From Diospyros lotus (taxonomy: Eukaryota; Streptophyta; Magnoliopsida; Ericales; Ebenaceae), in NCBI RefSeq assembly GCF_014633365.1, contig NC_068346.1, forward strand, positions 16,699,030-16,763,029: a stretch of DNA of 64,000 nt, written 5' to 3'. Below, piece after piece: positions 22,036-33,345 of this stretch. A program made the translations under genes and the position numbers. A model generated the notes under the pieces. That model searched no databases. It saw nothing but the letters and a program-made list of their open reading frames with translations, and was not told the DNA's origin. Each line of letters opens with the position of its first letter. Position 1 is the first letter of the stretch.

Positions 22036-22221
22036 TTTCTCACGTGCCGTGGAATGGAGCGTGGGGCCATAAATAGCGGATACTTTGATATTTAAATAGC
22101 TGGTAAATGAATGCCCTCGCGATGGCAGACTATTACGGAAATACCCCTTGGCTTCGTTTTTGATATTTTTGATGATAACCGTCTTGATTTTTGCATGCAA
22201 CTTGGGGCCAAAACCACGTGG
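22036..22221 (-). promoter_or_regulatory. Candidate GWD1 promoter elements (TATA-like boxes and two G-boxes)
   Basis: On the minus strand there are TATA-like sequences CTATTTAAATA (22089-22099) and CTATTTATGG (22067-22076), about 340-370 bp upstream of the ATG. G-box cores CACGTG lie at 22041-22046 and, as the perfect palindrome CCACGTGG, at 22214-22221. G-boxes bind bZIP and bHLH factors, including light and clock regulators. Starch-turnover genes are often under such control, but regulation here is inference. Confidence 0.45.
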
Positions 22222-23601
22222 CTATATTTTAGATGTTAGGAGTTTAAATTAAAAAAATAATTTATGTCTCTTATAAATTAAAATTTGTATTTCTTTTTCA
22301 CAATGTGAATTAAAAAGTTGTTGAAACGCATTAAATTTGCATATTTTAATTTTGAAAAATTTGAAGCATTATTAACAAAAGAGGTAACCATATTATATAT
22401 AATCTGGGGAGCCCTTTGAAACTTTTGTGCTTGGGCTTTCATGCTATATTTCTCTCAACATCTTTACCATTTTTTTTGTTTTTTTGGGCTAATTTTGGAT
22501 TGGTGACATTCAACATGAAAGAGATAAAAAGATTAGTACGTAGGAGCAACGACTATTTTTCACAAGGAAAGGGATTTTTTTTTTTTTTTTTGGGATATAT
22601 ATATATATATATATATATATTTCAAAGGGAAGACACTTCTCCAACCAGTGAAGCAATTCTTTATCGCTTTTTGCCTTAATTGACTTGACTGCCAGCCTCT
22701 TAGCAGCTTAGATACTTCTTTCTTTCTTTCTTTCCGTCTTTCTTTCTTTTCTAAAGATGAACATCAAGGAAGATGCATTGGATGCGGATGCTTCTTTTAG
22801 AATATGAACAAATCAAGTTACTATGGGCCGTTGATCAGACAGAATCATACGATACATCTGTTTGTGCGGAATCCTTTCTTTACAAACACACAAACACTTC
22901 CAAATTTAAAGCACAAAAGAAAAGAACCTGGCGGTTTTCTTGGATGATATCCCTACAATATTATATATTTATAAGGTCTGTCGATTGAGTTGGGTCTGAA
23001 CCAGACCCATCAAATTTAGACCCAGCTTAGGCCCACAAAGATGAGACTTGACCCAAATCTATTTGAAAACAAATCAGGTTACATTGGATCAGACCCGCTA
23101 CTTTCTGGAGTGAGTTTACATTTTCAGTTTTAATATCAAATATTTTTAAAGCATAACCAAAATGAAGTCCGATAATTTAGAATTTTTTTGATTTTATTAT
23201 TAATTTTCATGTGTGCATTCTTGGCGTACGTCTCTTTTATCTGTTTTCTGTTCAATTTTATTTCTATATTAAAAAACAAAAATAAAATGCTGTGTTCAAA
23301 ATTTTTAAAACTAAAAAGATAACACTTGATAAAAAAAAGTGTTCCGCATAAATTAATTATATAATTAAATAAATGTGGATTATTTTCAATTTAAACTGTA
23401 CTTATTTTTCATAATCTAAACTATAAAATATTTTAAATATTTCTATTAATTTGTTTGTTTCTATACACTTGATTTAAGGACATTTAAAATATTTTATAAT
23501 CCCAACTGCAAAAAACAAATGTAATCTAGACTAAAAATAATTTTATGTAATTAAATATATATGATAAAATACAAATATTTGACAAAAAAATATCATTCTT
23601 T
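22222..23601. other. Intergenic spacer with microsatellites
   Basis: AT-rich, no gene. It contains a poly(T) run (22575-22591), a (TA)n tract (22595-22621) and a (CTTT)n tract (about 22715-22750). Confidence 0.75.
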
Positions 23602-23606
23602 ATACC

Positions 23607-23834
23607 TGTGAGGATTTTTAAGGCGAAATCCTAATTAGTCTTGGGAATTATTTCATATTCCTAATATTAATATTTATTAGTCACTTATTAGACAAGTAAA
23701 CCTTAATCTTGGTGAATAAAGAAACAAGTCTATAAATAGGATGGTTGGCTTATTATTCAATGTGAGCAAATCACTTATGGGAGTTAGGAATTAGGTGTAA
23801 TTGAAACTTAGGTTCAGAGAGAGAATATTGAGTT
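23607..23834 (+). repeat. copia-type solo LTR, 5' part (interrupted by the MULE)
   Basis: Begins TGTGAGGATTTTTAAGG and contains a TATA box in GTCTATAAATAGG near 23731-23743. The LTR resumes at 36497 after the MULE. Together the parts form a 388-bp LTR; no internal retrotransposon region or second LTR is found. The flanking ATACC (23602-23606) matches AGACC (36657-36661) at 4 of 5 bases. Confidence 0.7.
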
Positions 23835-23879
23835 GGAAAATTCTATCAGCAACCCGACGAATTACTCTTTATAACCCGT
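23835..23879 (+). repeat. MULE left terminal inverted repeat
   Basis: Starts GGAAAATTCTATCAGCAACC. The 9 bp before it (TATTGAGTT) are repeated after the right end. Confidence 0.9.
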
Positions 23880-23930
23880 AGTTTTATTTCCTCAACTACC
23901 CTCTATTAAAAAGCCTTTATTACCTTTACC

Positions 23931-24515
23931 TAGAGTTGGCAATTTTGGACACGACCCGATTACATGACACGGAGTTAAGCGGGTTAGGATTTGGGTTAAT
24001 CGAGTTCGGGTCATAAACAGGTCAACTCGTTTATGACACGATTATTTTTGTGTCTTAGGCGAGTCAACCCGTCTAACCCGTTTAGACACGAAATGACACG
24101 TTTAATTAAACGTGTTAACGGATTGACCCAAACACGTTAACACGATTATATACGAAATGACACGTTTAATTAAAAAGTTAGTGGGTTAATCTGAACACGT
24201 TAACACGATCATACACGAAATAACATGTTTAAAACGAAATAACACGTTTAAAGCTAAATAACACGTTTAACAGGTGACACAACACGACCCATTTAAATTA
24301 AACGGGTTAAACAGGTTAACAGGTAACACGACACGTTTAATTAAACGGGTTAAACGGGTCGTACCGTGTTATACGTTTAATAAACGTGTCGTGTTCGGGT
24401 TTAAGGAATTTGACACGATTATTAAACGGGTCGTGTTCGGGTTAGCCTGACACGTGTTATACGTGTGTCTCGACACGACACGATTACAACCCGCCAACAC
24501 GAATTGCCACCCCTA
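23931..24515 (+). mobile_element. hAT-type MITE (585 bp) inside the MULE, copy 1
   Basis: Ends TAGAGTTGGCAATT and AATTGCCACCCCTA are inverted repeats of each other apart from the GAGTTGG/GGGGTGG difference. The perfect 8-bp duplication CCTTTACC (23923-23930 and 24516-24523) is diagnostic of hAT transposition. The interior is built of short GACACG, AACGGGTT and TTTAATTAAACG motifs with no coding capacity. A second copy lies inverted at 61830. Confidence 0.9.
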
Positions 24516-24555
24516 CCTTTACCTAACTATTTTCTCCCAACTACTTTCTTTAACT

Positions 24556-24677
24556 CTTCGTAGCCCAATCTCCCATCACTTTCATTAAATTTTTTGCGAA
24601 CGTTTCTGATTTTGATCTTCGCAGCCCAATCTCTGATCACTTTCACTAAACATTTGCAAACGTTTCTGATTCTGATC
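24556..24677 (+). repeat. 61-bp tandem duplication in the MULE leader
   Basis: Two adjacent units starting CTTCG(T/C)AGCCCAATCTC and ending AACGTTTCTGATT lie just upstream of the transposase start. Confidence 0.8.
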
Positions 24678-24738
24678 ACTTACAGCGATTACCTTCTTCT
24701 TGTTTCTGTTAATTTTAATTCTGTTCTTGACTTTTCTC

Positions 24739-27700
24739 TATGGATGATTATATCCAAAAATTGATGAGATGGGAAGAATTTTATGGAGAAGATGATGAGC
24801 ACCAGATCGTGCATAATAAGCAGGTGGACTACAATGAATCGCACCAACAACACGTCAATATTCTGGTAAGTCATTTTATTTGTAATTTTAGATTAATGCA
24901 TGCTATTAACTGATGTTGAGAATCACTACATGAATGGCGGCCTGAGCTTCCCGACACATTCCAGTCGGGGATACCCAAGTTCCCCGACTGTAACTCTTCA
25001 GGGAACCCGAGCTTCTCCAACGCATTCCAGTCGGGCATACCCTGATTGGAATGCGTCGGGGAAGCTCGGGTTTCCCGACTCGTTATAGTCGGGGAAGCCA
25101 AGCTTCCCTGACTCTTAGCCGTCGAGAACCCAAGGGTTCCGCGACTCATACCCGGTTCCTGACCATTTACAGTAGGGAACCCGAGGGTGATCCCTGATTT
25201 TTCTCGAATGGGTCGGTGGTTCCCGACTCGCGATTCCATTCTCCATTCTGTCCCACACTATTTTAAAATTTATATTTTTTCTTCTATTTATATAAATTTT
25301 GTTATTTTTAATTTATATGTTTTATTCATATTTTGTTTAAAGCACAACCCATTTTTAATTGATGTATCTTATTTTTGTTTTGATAATAGGGATTTGATCA
25401 TCAAAATTTAGAGAATTTTGAGAATGAGAATGGCTTATCGTTTGATGCTAGTCAAACTTTTATTAGGAATGAGATTTTCAGTAATAGGTAAACACTGATT
25501 AAATGGGTTAAGACAGTTGAAAAAGAAAATGGAATGGTTATTGTTATAAAGGGTTCTGAATCTGGGGGTATAGGAAGAAAACCTAGAGTTCGCCTTGCTT
25601 GTGAACAGAGTAGAAAGTATAAATCATCAAAAAAAAAAAAAAGATGAGACAATAGGAGAAACAAATCGTAGGACGACAGGTTCTTAAAAGTGTGGTTGTC
25701 CATTTAAGTTACTTGGTGTTAAATTGTCAAATGAACACTGGATGTTGAAGATTGTATGTGAATTGCACAACCATTTACCAGCAGCTCAACTTGAGGGTCA
25801 TTCATATGTTGGCCTACTTACAGAGAAAGAGAAAAAAATTATGATAACAATGTTTAACAATCTTGTGAAGCAAAGAAATATTTTAATGACATTAAAAGCA
25901 AAAGATAAAAAAAATGTGAGTACCATCAAAATTATATATAATGCACGGAAAAGATATAGAGTCATGGATAAAGGTGGTTGATCACAAATACAACAGTTGA
26001 TGAAAAAATTGAAAGATTGTAATTATGTGGAGTGGCATAGAAGTGATACATTATCAGATTGTATCACAAACTTATTTTGGGCTCATCCGGTGGCTATAGA
26101 ATTATTTAAAACATTTCCCCATGTGTTAATAATGGATTGTACATACAAAACTAATAGATATAAGTATCCACTGCTAGAGATCGTTGGTGTGACGTCAACT
26201 GAGCTAACTTTTTCTATTGCTTTCGCATTTATGGATCATGAATATGAGGATAATTACACATGGGCAATGGAGAAATTAAAGAGTCTAATGACTCATAATA
26301 CATATCCAAGAGTAATTGTAACTGATAGAGAATTGGGATTAATGAATGCAATACAAAAAGTGTTTTCAACCACGAGCACTTTATTGTGTAGGTGGCATAT
26401 ATCAAAAAATGTGATCGCCAAATATAAGAAATTATTTGATAGAAATGAGACATGGGAGAAATTTATGTTAAGTGGAACCTGGTTTTTTTTGCGTTGACTG
26501 AGGATGAATATGAACGTCGTCTGTATGAGTTAACACTTGAGTACTATGCATATGAGAGCGCACTTAATTATGTGAGAAAGACATGGTTGAATGATTATAA
26601 GGAAAAATTTGTTGCAATATGGACAAATAGAATAATACATTTTGGCATCGTTACTACAAACAGGGTTGAGAGTGCACATGCAAAGTTGAAGAGATATCTT
26701 GGATCTTCTCAAGGTAACTTAGAGTCATCATGGACAATTATCAACAGTCTTATTGAGTTGCAACATGTAGAGATTAAGGGGTCGTTTGAAAAAAGTTTAA
26801 CGTTGGTGCAACATAACTTCAAGCCAGCAATTTTTAGAGAATTGCGAGGTGTTATATCGAGAAGTGCATTGAATATGGTACTAATGCAGTTGCAACTTGC
26901 TCATAAAATTGGGATAGACAAAGTTTCATGTGGATGTGTGATTAGAAGCACATACAATTTACCTTGTGCACATGAAATTGTAGAGTTCATGGTACAAAGA
27001 CGACCAATTCCTTTGTCAACTTTGCATCCTCATTGGACAAGATTGTAGGTAGTGCAGTCAACTTATGATGGTGTGTCATCGCAGGTAACAATTGAGCCAG
27101 AAATAGAGAGTATATATAAAATGTTTTATTTAGAACCGAAGCTAGTGAAGCAAGTATTAAAGCCAAAGTTGAGAGAAATAGTTAATCCAGACACAACTTC
27201 ACTACAACCACCAACCATGAAAGTTATGACAAAGGGTAAGCCAGCATTAAAGAAGAAAATTTAGGTTGATACATCCACCAAACGTGATATGTCCTTATTT
27301 GAAATAGTTCAATCTGGTCAAGACAATAGATCCCTAACAACATGGATATCCAAGAGAAACACCAACCGACTCAAGGGGTATGATGATTGTTTCCCACCAC
27401 AAATACAACCGCTCTTGCATAGTATTGTTAATTTAGAATCATATGGACATTGTGGATTTCGCGCGATAGCAAGGTTACTTGGTATGAGTAAGCACAATTG
27501 GAGAGATGTTCGTTTTAGTCTGATAGGAGAATTGCAATCTTTTCATGCGATGTATACGCAATTATATGGATGAAAAATGCGTGTGGATGAGTTACTACAT
27601 ATATTGTATTGCTTTGATAACATTGCACCGTGCGAGCATTGGATAACTTTACCTGACATAGGACATTTAGTTGCTTCAAAATACAATGTCGTATTGGTGC

Positions 27701-27824
27701 ATTTGTCACGGATCCAATGTCTTACATATCTTCCACTCAGATCGATCCCTCCTCCAGCAGTACAGCACATGATGATTATTATAGGATTTGTGAATGATTA
27801 TCATTTTGTGCAGGTATTCTTACT
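24739..27824 (+). pseudogene. MULE transposase fused to an OTU-like cysteine protease domain, broken
   Basis: Exon 1 (24739-24865, MDDYIQKLMRWEEFYGED) ends at a GTAAGT donor; exon 2 starts near 25390. Next come a FAR1-like DNA-binding region (RRTGS-stop-KCGCPFKL), the MULE transposase core with Asp in LIMDCTYKTN, Asp in VIVTDRELGLMNA, the CRWHI motif and Glu in TTNRVESAHAKLKRY, and a SWIM zinc finger (CGC...PCAH). The C-terminal part (about 27400-27810) has YGHCGFRAIARLLG and NDYHFVQ, the Cys and His blocks of OTU deubiquitinase-like proteases. Stops lie at 25489, 25685, 25979, 27046, 27262 and 27571, with frameshifts near 25650 and 26485, so it is dead. A transposase role is well supported; the protease assignment rests on motif recognition. 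Confidence 0.85.
24924..25240. repeat. GC-rich foldback-rich block in the transposase intron (possible CACTA remnant)
   Basis: A GC-rich island in AT-rich intron DNA, packed with GTCGGGGAA/TTCCCCGAC-type motifs in both orientations. The clearest hairpin is 25001-25076, with about 30-bp arms around GTCGGGCATACCCTGA. It begins with CACTACA at 24924, as CACTA transposons do, and such short inverted motifs resemble CACTA subterminal repeats. No matching TGTAGTG end was found. Confidence 0.45.
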
Positions 27825-28489
27825 TATTTTGGTATTTATTTGTTTATATTGTGGATTTCATACGTTTGTTTTAACAATAATTTCTGATACATGATTCTTA
27901 GGTTGTGTTTCCGAATAAGGCTCAAGGCGTGATGATTTTTCGAGCAAGTTTAATCTTCATAGGCTTCAACCCGTGATTGAAACATTAACCCATATCACCA
28001 CTTATTGGCAACCCAATTTGAAATCCATAAGACCATTTACTATCCCTTTAGAGGAGAAATGGGCATAAGCCCATTTGCTCAAGAGATGGAGAAGCCCAGC
28101 CCATTACATATGATAGCCATGCTTTCAGCCGAGAAATGAGGACAGTTGGGCGATTCGGGGTTAGGTTTCATTGGGCTTAGTGGTCTTATTTTTGAAGTTA
28201 CCTAAGTCGTGATTTGTTGTCCATATCTGAACCTCTCTATACTTTGTGTATATTTTCGCATTGTATTTTGTGGATATTGCACTAATATCTTGTTTTATAG
28301 ATTTTCTATTCACAAACTTATTTCACACAAGATGTATTTGATTTAATTAACCCATAATTAAAGTTTATGATATAAACAAGTTTATAATATCTTGTTTTAT
28401 AGATCACTTATATCACATATAAGTATTTAAAATAAGTTTTGTTAGTAACAATAAAATTACTTTTTAAGATAACACGGTTAGCTATTCGA
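27825..28489. other. MULE interior between the two convergent genes
   Basis: A GTATTC donor-like site follows the OTU His block and an acceptor-like ATTCTTAG occurs near 27900. The sequence after it has stops in all frames, so the end of the transposase gene is unclear. From 28141 on it is AT-rich with no gene. Confidence 0.5.
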
Positions 28490-29879
28490 GTTATGAAAAT
28501 GAGGGACTGATACAAAGCTGCCAGCAACTGGTATCTTCAGAATAGTAGCAACGTCATCTAGCGTAAGTGCCATCTCACCAAATGGTAGATGAAATGTGTT
28601 AGTATCAGGTTGCCATCTCTCTGAAAAGGCTGACATGACTGTAGGATTCACAAATCGATACGTGGATTATAACGTCCCGCTTACCCAGACGCATTATAAA
28701 TTAGGACAATTCTGGGACAATATTTTTTTTTCTTTCAAACTAATCCTAAACCATATCATTCCTCGAATTCGTCTCAGAATTTCCATTCATTTATCTCGAA
28801 AGAGAATCATTATACACATCAAATGCGGAAGCAAAGATCGAACCTAATATCTTAACATTAATTGAAATCCAGTTCTTACATCATTGTTCCTCAACATAAC
28901 TTAATACATAACATAAGTTCTTAACTAACATTAACCCTAAATAAGGTTGTACATCATCATTCCTTAAAAGGTTTAGAATTCAAGTAGCAGAACTTAAATA
29001 CACGGGCTACATAACATACATTTCATTCCTCATGCACTTTGCTAAGTGCCATTTCATGCCTCATTCATCCTCGTATCTGCTACAATTTTCATTTGGAACG
29101 TTTGAATATTCCAGGGGTAAAGCCCAAGTTAGATGATGAATCATCTAAGTAAGGGTATAGAAAACATATTTCGTGGATGAATGTAATGTCTTACTCATCT
29201 TAGGTGTCAACTGCACCCCTTATGCTACCTACCATTTTTACGGCCACCTCTTTTGAAGTCGAGGTGTATGGGGGCACCCTTGGTAAAGTAGGGGTGCTAG
29301 TTCGTACTCCCTACGGCCATGATGCGTGTGATCAATTATATCAATGTGTACATATACATTTCATAGTATGTCATGTATGCAGTCTACGTAATAGATACAT
29401 AGCGGAACATGTCAATATCATGAAAGCATTCCCGAGGATCGGGTTTTTTTTTTTTTAAACATAAATCACTTACAAACCAAGTATTTTTTCATAAAACTAA
29501 ATTTAATTGGGAAGTACCACTTACCTTGATATTCACGCATGTCTCAAAATTCGTGTATCGCCTCGATTTGCGTGTCAACCTCAAAATTCGTACAAGTTGA
29601 TGGGACTTAATTGTATGTATATTTTTATCTACTTTTCATCTTAATCTTGTGCTATTTTTCCTACATAAAATGTGTTTATATAGATTTTACATTATTTTAA
29701 TCTCTTTTTGTAGGAACCTAGCAAAGGATATTATTTCAAAGATTCGGGTATAAAAAATAAAAAAAATAAAAAGATATTATAAAATTAATATTTTAAATTA
29801 ATATAATAAAAAAATAAGTATTATAAACAATTAATATTATAATATAAATAAAATTAATATAATTAATAGCATATTAAAT

Positions 29880-29960
29880 TTTATATATATTATATTATAC
29901 TATATTATATATTATATATTATATATTGTATATTATATGTTATATATTACTTTACTTATA
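29880..29960. repeat. AT-only low-complexity tract
   Basis: Runs of TATAT and TTATAT with almost no G or C, inside solo LTR family T. Confidence 0.8.
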
Positions 29961-30708
29961 TATATTATAAGGAGATTATTAAGTGAGTGTCGTGAATCTG
30001 CAGGGGAGGGCCAAGCCCACGTGTATACATATATATTATAATATGTGCACAGGGAGGAGATTGATTTGGAGGGCAGAGGACTTGGGCGGTGGAACAGTAA
30101 AGTGGATGCCGCACAGCAGTCGCTCGTGCATGCGTAACAAGTCGAAAGGCATGGCAATGGAAGCAGCAAGACACAGACGCAAGCGGCAGATTTGTTGGTT
30201 CTACTCCTAATTAGATCTGGTTTTAGATCCGGGCGAGGACTTCTTTCCTTCATTCTTTTGAGTTCCTGTTTTCTATTTTTTTTAAATTGTTTAGGATTTC
30301 AATTATGCAGTAACTCTTGATTAATGTTGAGAATGTTTTATTTATTATGAGTGACTAAATAATTGTCTAGAGTTTTTAAAGGATCCTATGCATTGAAACT
30401 TTATTGGTTACTTAATTTTTGGTTGTGATTGTTACATCAACTATGTTTATTTTGTTTTAAACTTAATGCTTGTAATTGCTTGATCACCAGTTACATGATT
30501 TGAGATTTCTTTTGATGCTAGACATAGATAAATAAGAAATAGACTTTGGACAAAATAACATATGTTAATTGGAGAAGACATTCACTTGATTACATGTGCA
30601 ATTTGTAATTATATTTGTAATGAATATTTTCATATAATGAGTACATATTCTTAATGTGTTCCCTAATTCTAATTCACATAGACATATAGTGAGTTAGGTT
30701 AGTTGAAT

Positions 30709-33046
30709 TGTAAGCACTCCCGCCTAGATATCCCAACCACCCAGACTATCCGAACAAGAGCGCCTACGAAAGGGAAAAGAATGAGACACAATACCAAAAC
30801 CACCCTGTCATGCATACACAAAAATAAGAACAACGGAAGCGAAGCTAAACACATGCATGCACTACGGGTACCCTGCTAGCACAACGGTCACATGATAAAT
30901 AAATAAACATAGACTCATGTGCTGACATACACGAGACTCGAGAAAAGACATGGCACAGAACAAAATAATAGAGTAAACCCTACTCAGACATCAGAGTTGA
31001 TAGGGATTGACGGGACTGCCTGTACACCGTACCGACTTTGCCGCTAGACACTGACTCCCTTGCCATGGTCTACACTGCCACTACCTGAAATGACGGAAAG
31101 CAAAGTGAGTCAAGAGACTCAGCAATCAAAAGAAAAGAAAGGCTGAAGGCTGCACAAAACCAATAAACTTCTCCTAGAACACCAACCCCCAAATACACAC
31201 AAGTCATGAAACACTACAACATAATAGTATAGCATAATAAAAGCACATACCGGTCCTTGGGGCCCACATAAGACACCTGACACCCAAGTCCCATACCAAC
31301 ATGTCGCTGCCCTGGACGATAACAAATACCTCCAGCAAATTTGTGCGCGCCATCCCGGGTCGGTACTCCCATCACCCATCCATGTCGGTACTCCCAACAC
31401 TTGAGCCATAGGCTCCCTCGGAACGATACTCCCGTCCGAGAACTAATAACTACCGGTAACCATGCAATGCACATAATAATGCAATGGCGTAGTGAGCATC
31501 AACGTGATACACTAGCGCCCATACATCCAGACATCAGGTCATGCTCCGCCCACATAGTAAACCACACGCGATGCATATGCCCGTGCTGGATGCAACCTAA
31601 GCAAGCTAGAATGTCAGTGTCCAAGCATACTCAATAAATAAATATCCCAACATGCAACCCGTACCCATGTGCATATCAAATCATAAATAATAATATAATG
31701 AATCTAAATGTGCAGTGAATCACATACTGGTAGAGCTAGTCAGCAGTGCCCGGAACGGTCAACGGTCAGTGACTAGGAGCATCCATCCGATGGTCCATAT
31801 TAGGGCCGTACAATAGTCTGCCCCCAACGTCACCAAACAGTCGACTCCTGCCCCACTGCTCGATAGCTCTAACCGAACCATAAATAAATTCGAGAAAAAT
31901 CATAAATAAACCCGCACGTGTAGGAACCTAGTCCCCAAGCTGGGTTCAACATCATTCCCAAAAGGAGTGGGAGCGATACAAACCCTCGTAGGCTCACAAC
32001 AAATAAAATTCTAGAAGCCTCAGATTTAATTTAAAATTAAAACAAATGAATAATAATTCAACAAACAAGGCTAGGTGCCGAATTAAAGTAAGGGAGGTGA
32101 TAAAATATGAGAAATCACGGGGTCTTTCACGGGAATTACAGATCATGAGGAGAGGATTAGGAGCTTGCCTGAAAATAGCTGCTTTCAGCCTCTTTTGCGC
32201 TCTCGATGTGAATTAAATCATTTCCTAGCAAATAACACAACCGGGACTTAAATTAATTATTTCTAATCGCGCAAAATTTATAATTTAAACATATCACACT
32301 TCTACTAATTTTTACCCACGTACCTGATCACTTCCTTTGCCGAAAAATTCTAAAATTCTTTTATTTTTCCTTATTTTCTTTTCTTTTCTTTTCTTTCTTT
32401 CCTTCCTTTTCTTCTTCTTCTTCCTTCTTCTTTTTCTTCTTCCCTGCCTCTACTCTGCGCGCCATTCTTCTTCTTCTTTCCTTTCTTTTTCTTCTTCTTC
32501 CCCGTGTACTGCTCCTCCCTGCTTCAGCCTCGCCTATGGCCATCGCACCCGCGCACGCTCGCGGCTGCCGCTGCTGCTGCAGCCGACCGCCCTCGCCCGC
32601 CCTAAGCCGGTCACTGCGCACCACCGCGCCTGCTAGCCCGCTGCTCTGCCTTCGCCGCCGCTGTTGGTTGCTCGGCTGCCATGGCCGAGCGAAGCTTGGC
32701 CAACTTCCATGGCCACCGAGCATTTCCCTCCTTCTATCTCTCTCCCTCTCCCCCTCGGCTAAGCTCTCTCTCTTTCTCTCTATCTCACCTAATCTCTCAG
32801 CCCCCAGCTCCCTCGCGATCTCTCCCTCTCTGTTTCTTCTTTGATTTAATTTGACAGAAAGTGGCCATTGTGCAACGTGTAGCTTCCAAGCATATGCGCA
32901 CCGCCACACCTTTTAACAAATTAATTAATTTAATATCATCTATTACTATTATTATGATTATTTATTATCTCTATTACTTAATACCTTAAATTCTCAAATA
33001 CAAAATTTCATATGTATTATCATTTCCAAAATTTTGGGATATTACA
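30709..33046 (+). mobile_element. Solo LTR (family L, copy 2; 2338 bp), innermost of the nest
   Basis: Starts TGTAAGCACTCCCGCC and ends TTTTGGGATATTACA. It shares the layout of copy 1: similar ends, a polypyrimidine tract at 32380-32500, then a GC-rich CTCGC/GCC stretch. Flanks TGAAT (30704-30708) and TTAAT (33047-33051) match at 4 of 5 bases, consistent with a slightly decayed duplication. Confidence 0.75.
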
Positions 33047-33319
33047 TTAATAAACTTGTTAGACCTAGATATAGGCTAACAAATAAATTTGAGTGCTCCA
33101 TTGACATAATTTGTAATATATTCAACCAAAAATTGAGTTAATTTGATAAAGTGGATTTGTTAGGTGAATTTAGAAAACCCTAGGTCTTAACTAATTGATT
33201 TTTAATTCTTAATTAATTGTTAGTTATATATTAATTAATCTTTTTAATTAATCAATTGTCCAAATATAGTTAATTGTGAGTAATTTTAGTATTTAAAAGG
33301 TTAGTAACCAATCTCCGTG

Positions 33320-33345
33320 AAAACGATAATCTCCGTGAAAACGAT
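33320..33345. repeat. Short tandem duplication in solo LTR family T
   Basis: ATCTCCGTGAAAACGATA occurs twice in a row near the 3' end of the LTR. Confidence 0.7.

Noticed and set aside
22416..22988. Frames upstream of GWD1 on the plus strand
   Set aside because: They run through poly(T) and (TA)n tracts and have no coding character.
24924..25240. Clustered repeats that could be mistaken for a CRISPR-like array
   Set aside because: Motifs are irregularly spaced, in both orientations and in a plant transposon intron. There is no repeat-spacer regularity.
32361..32909. 182-codon open frame on the minus strand and overlapping frames on the plus strand
   Set aside because: They lie on a polypyrimidine tract and GC-rich part of a solo LTR. 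Composition is low-complexity (Lys/Glu/Arg runs), with no domain.
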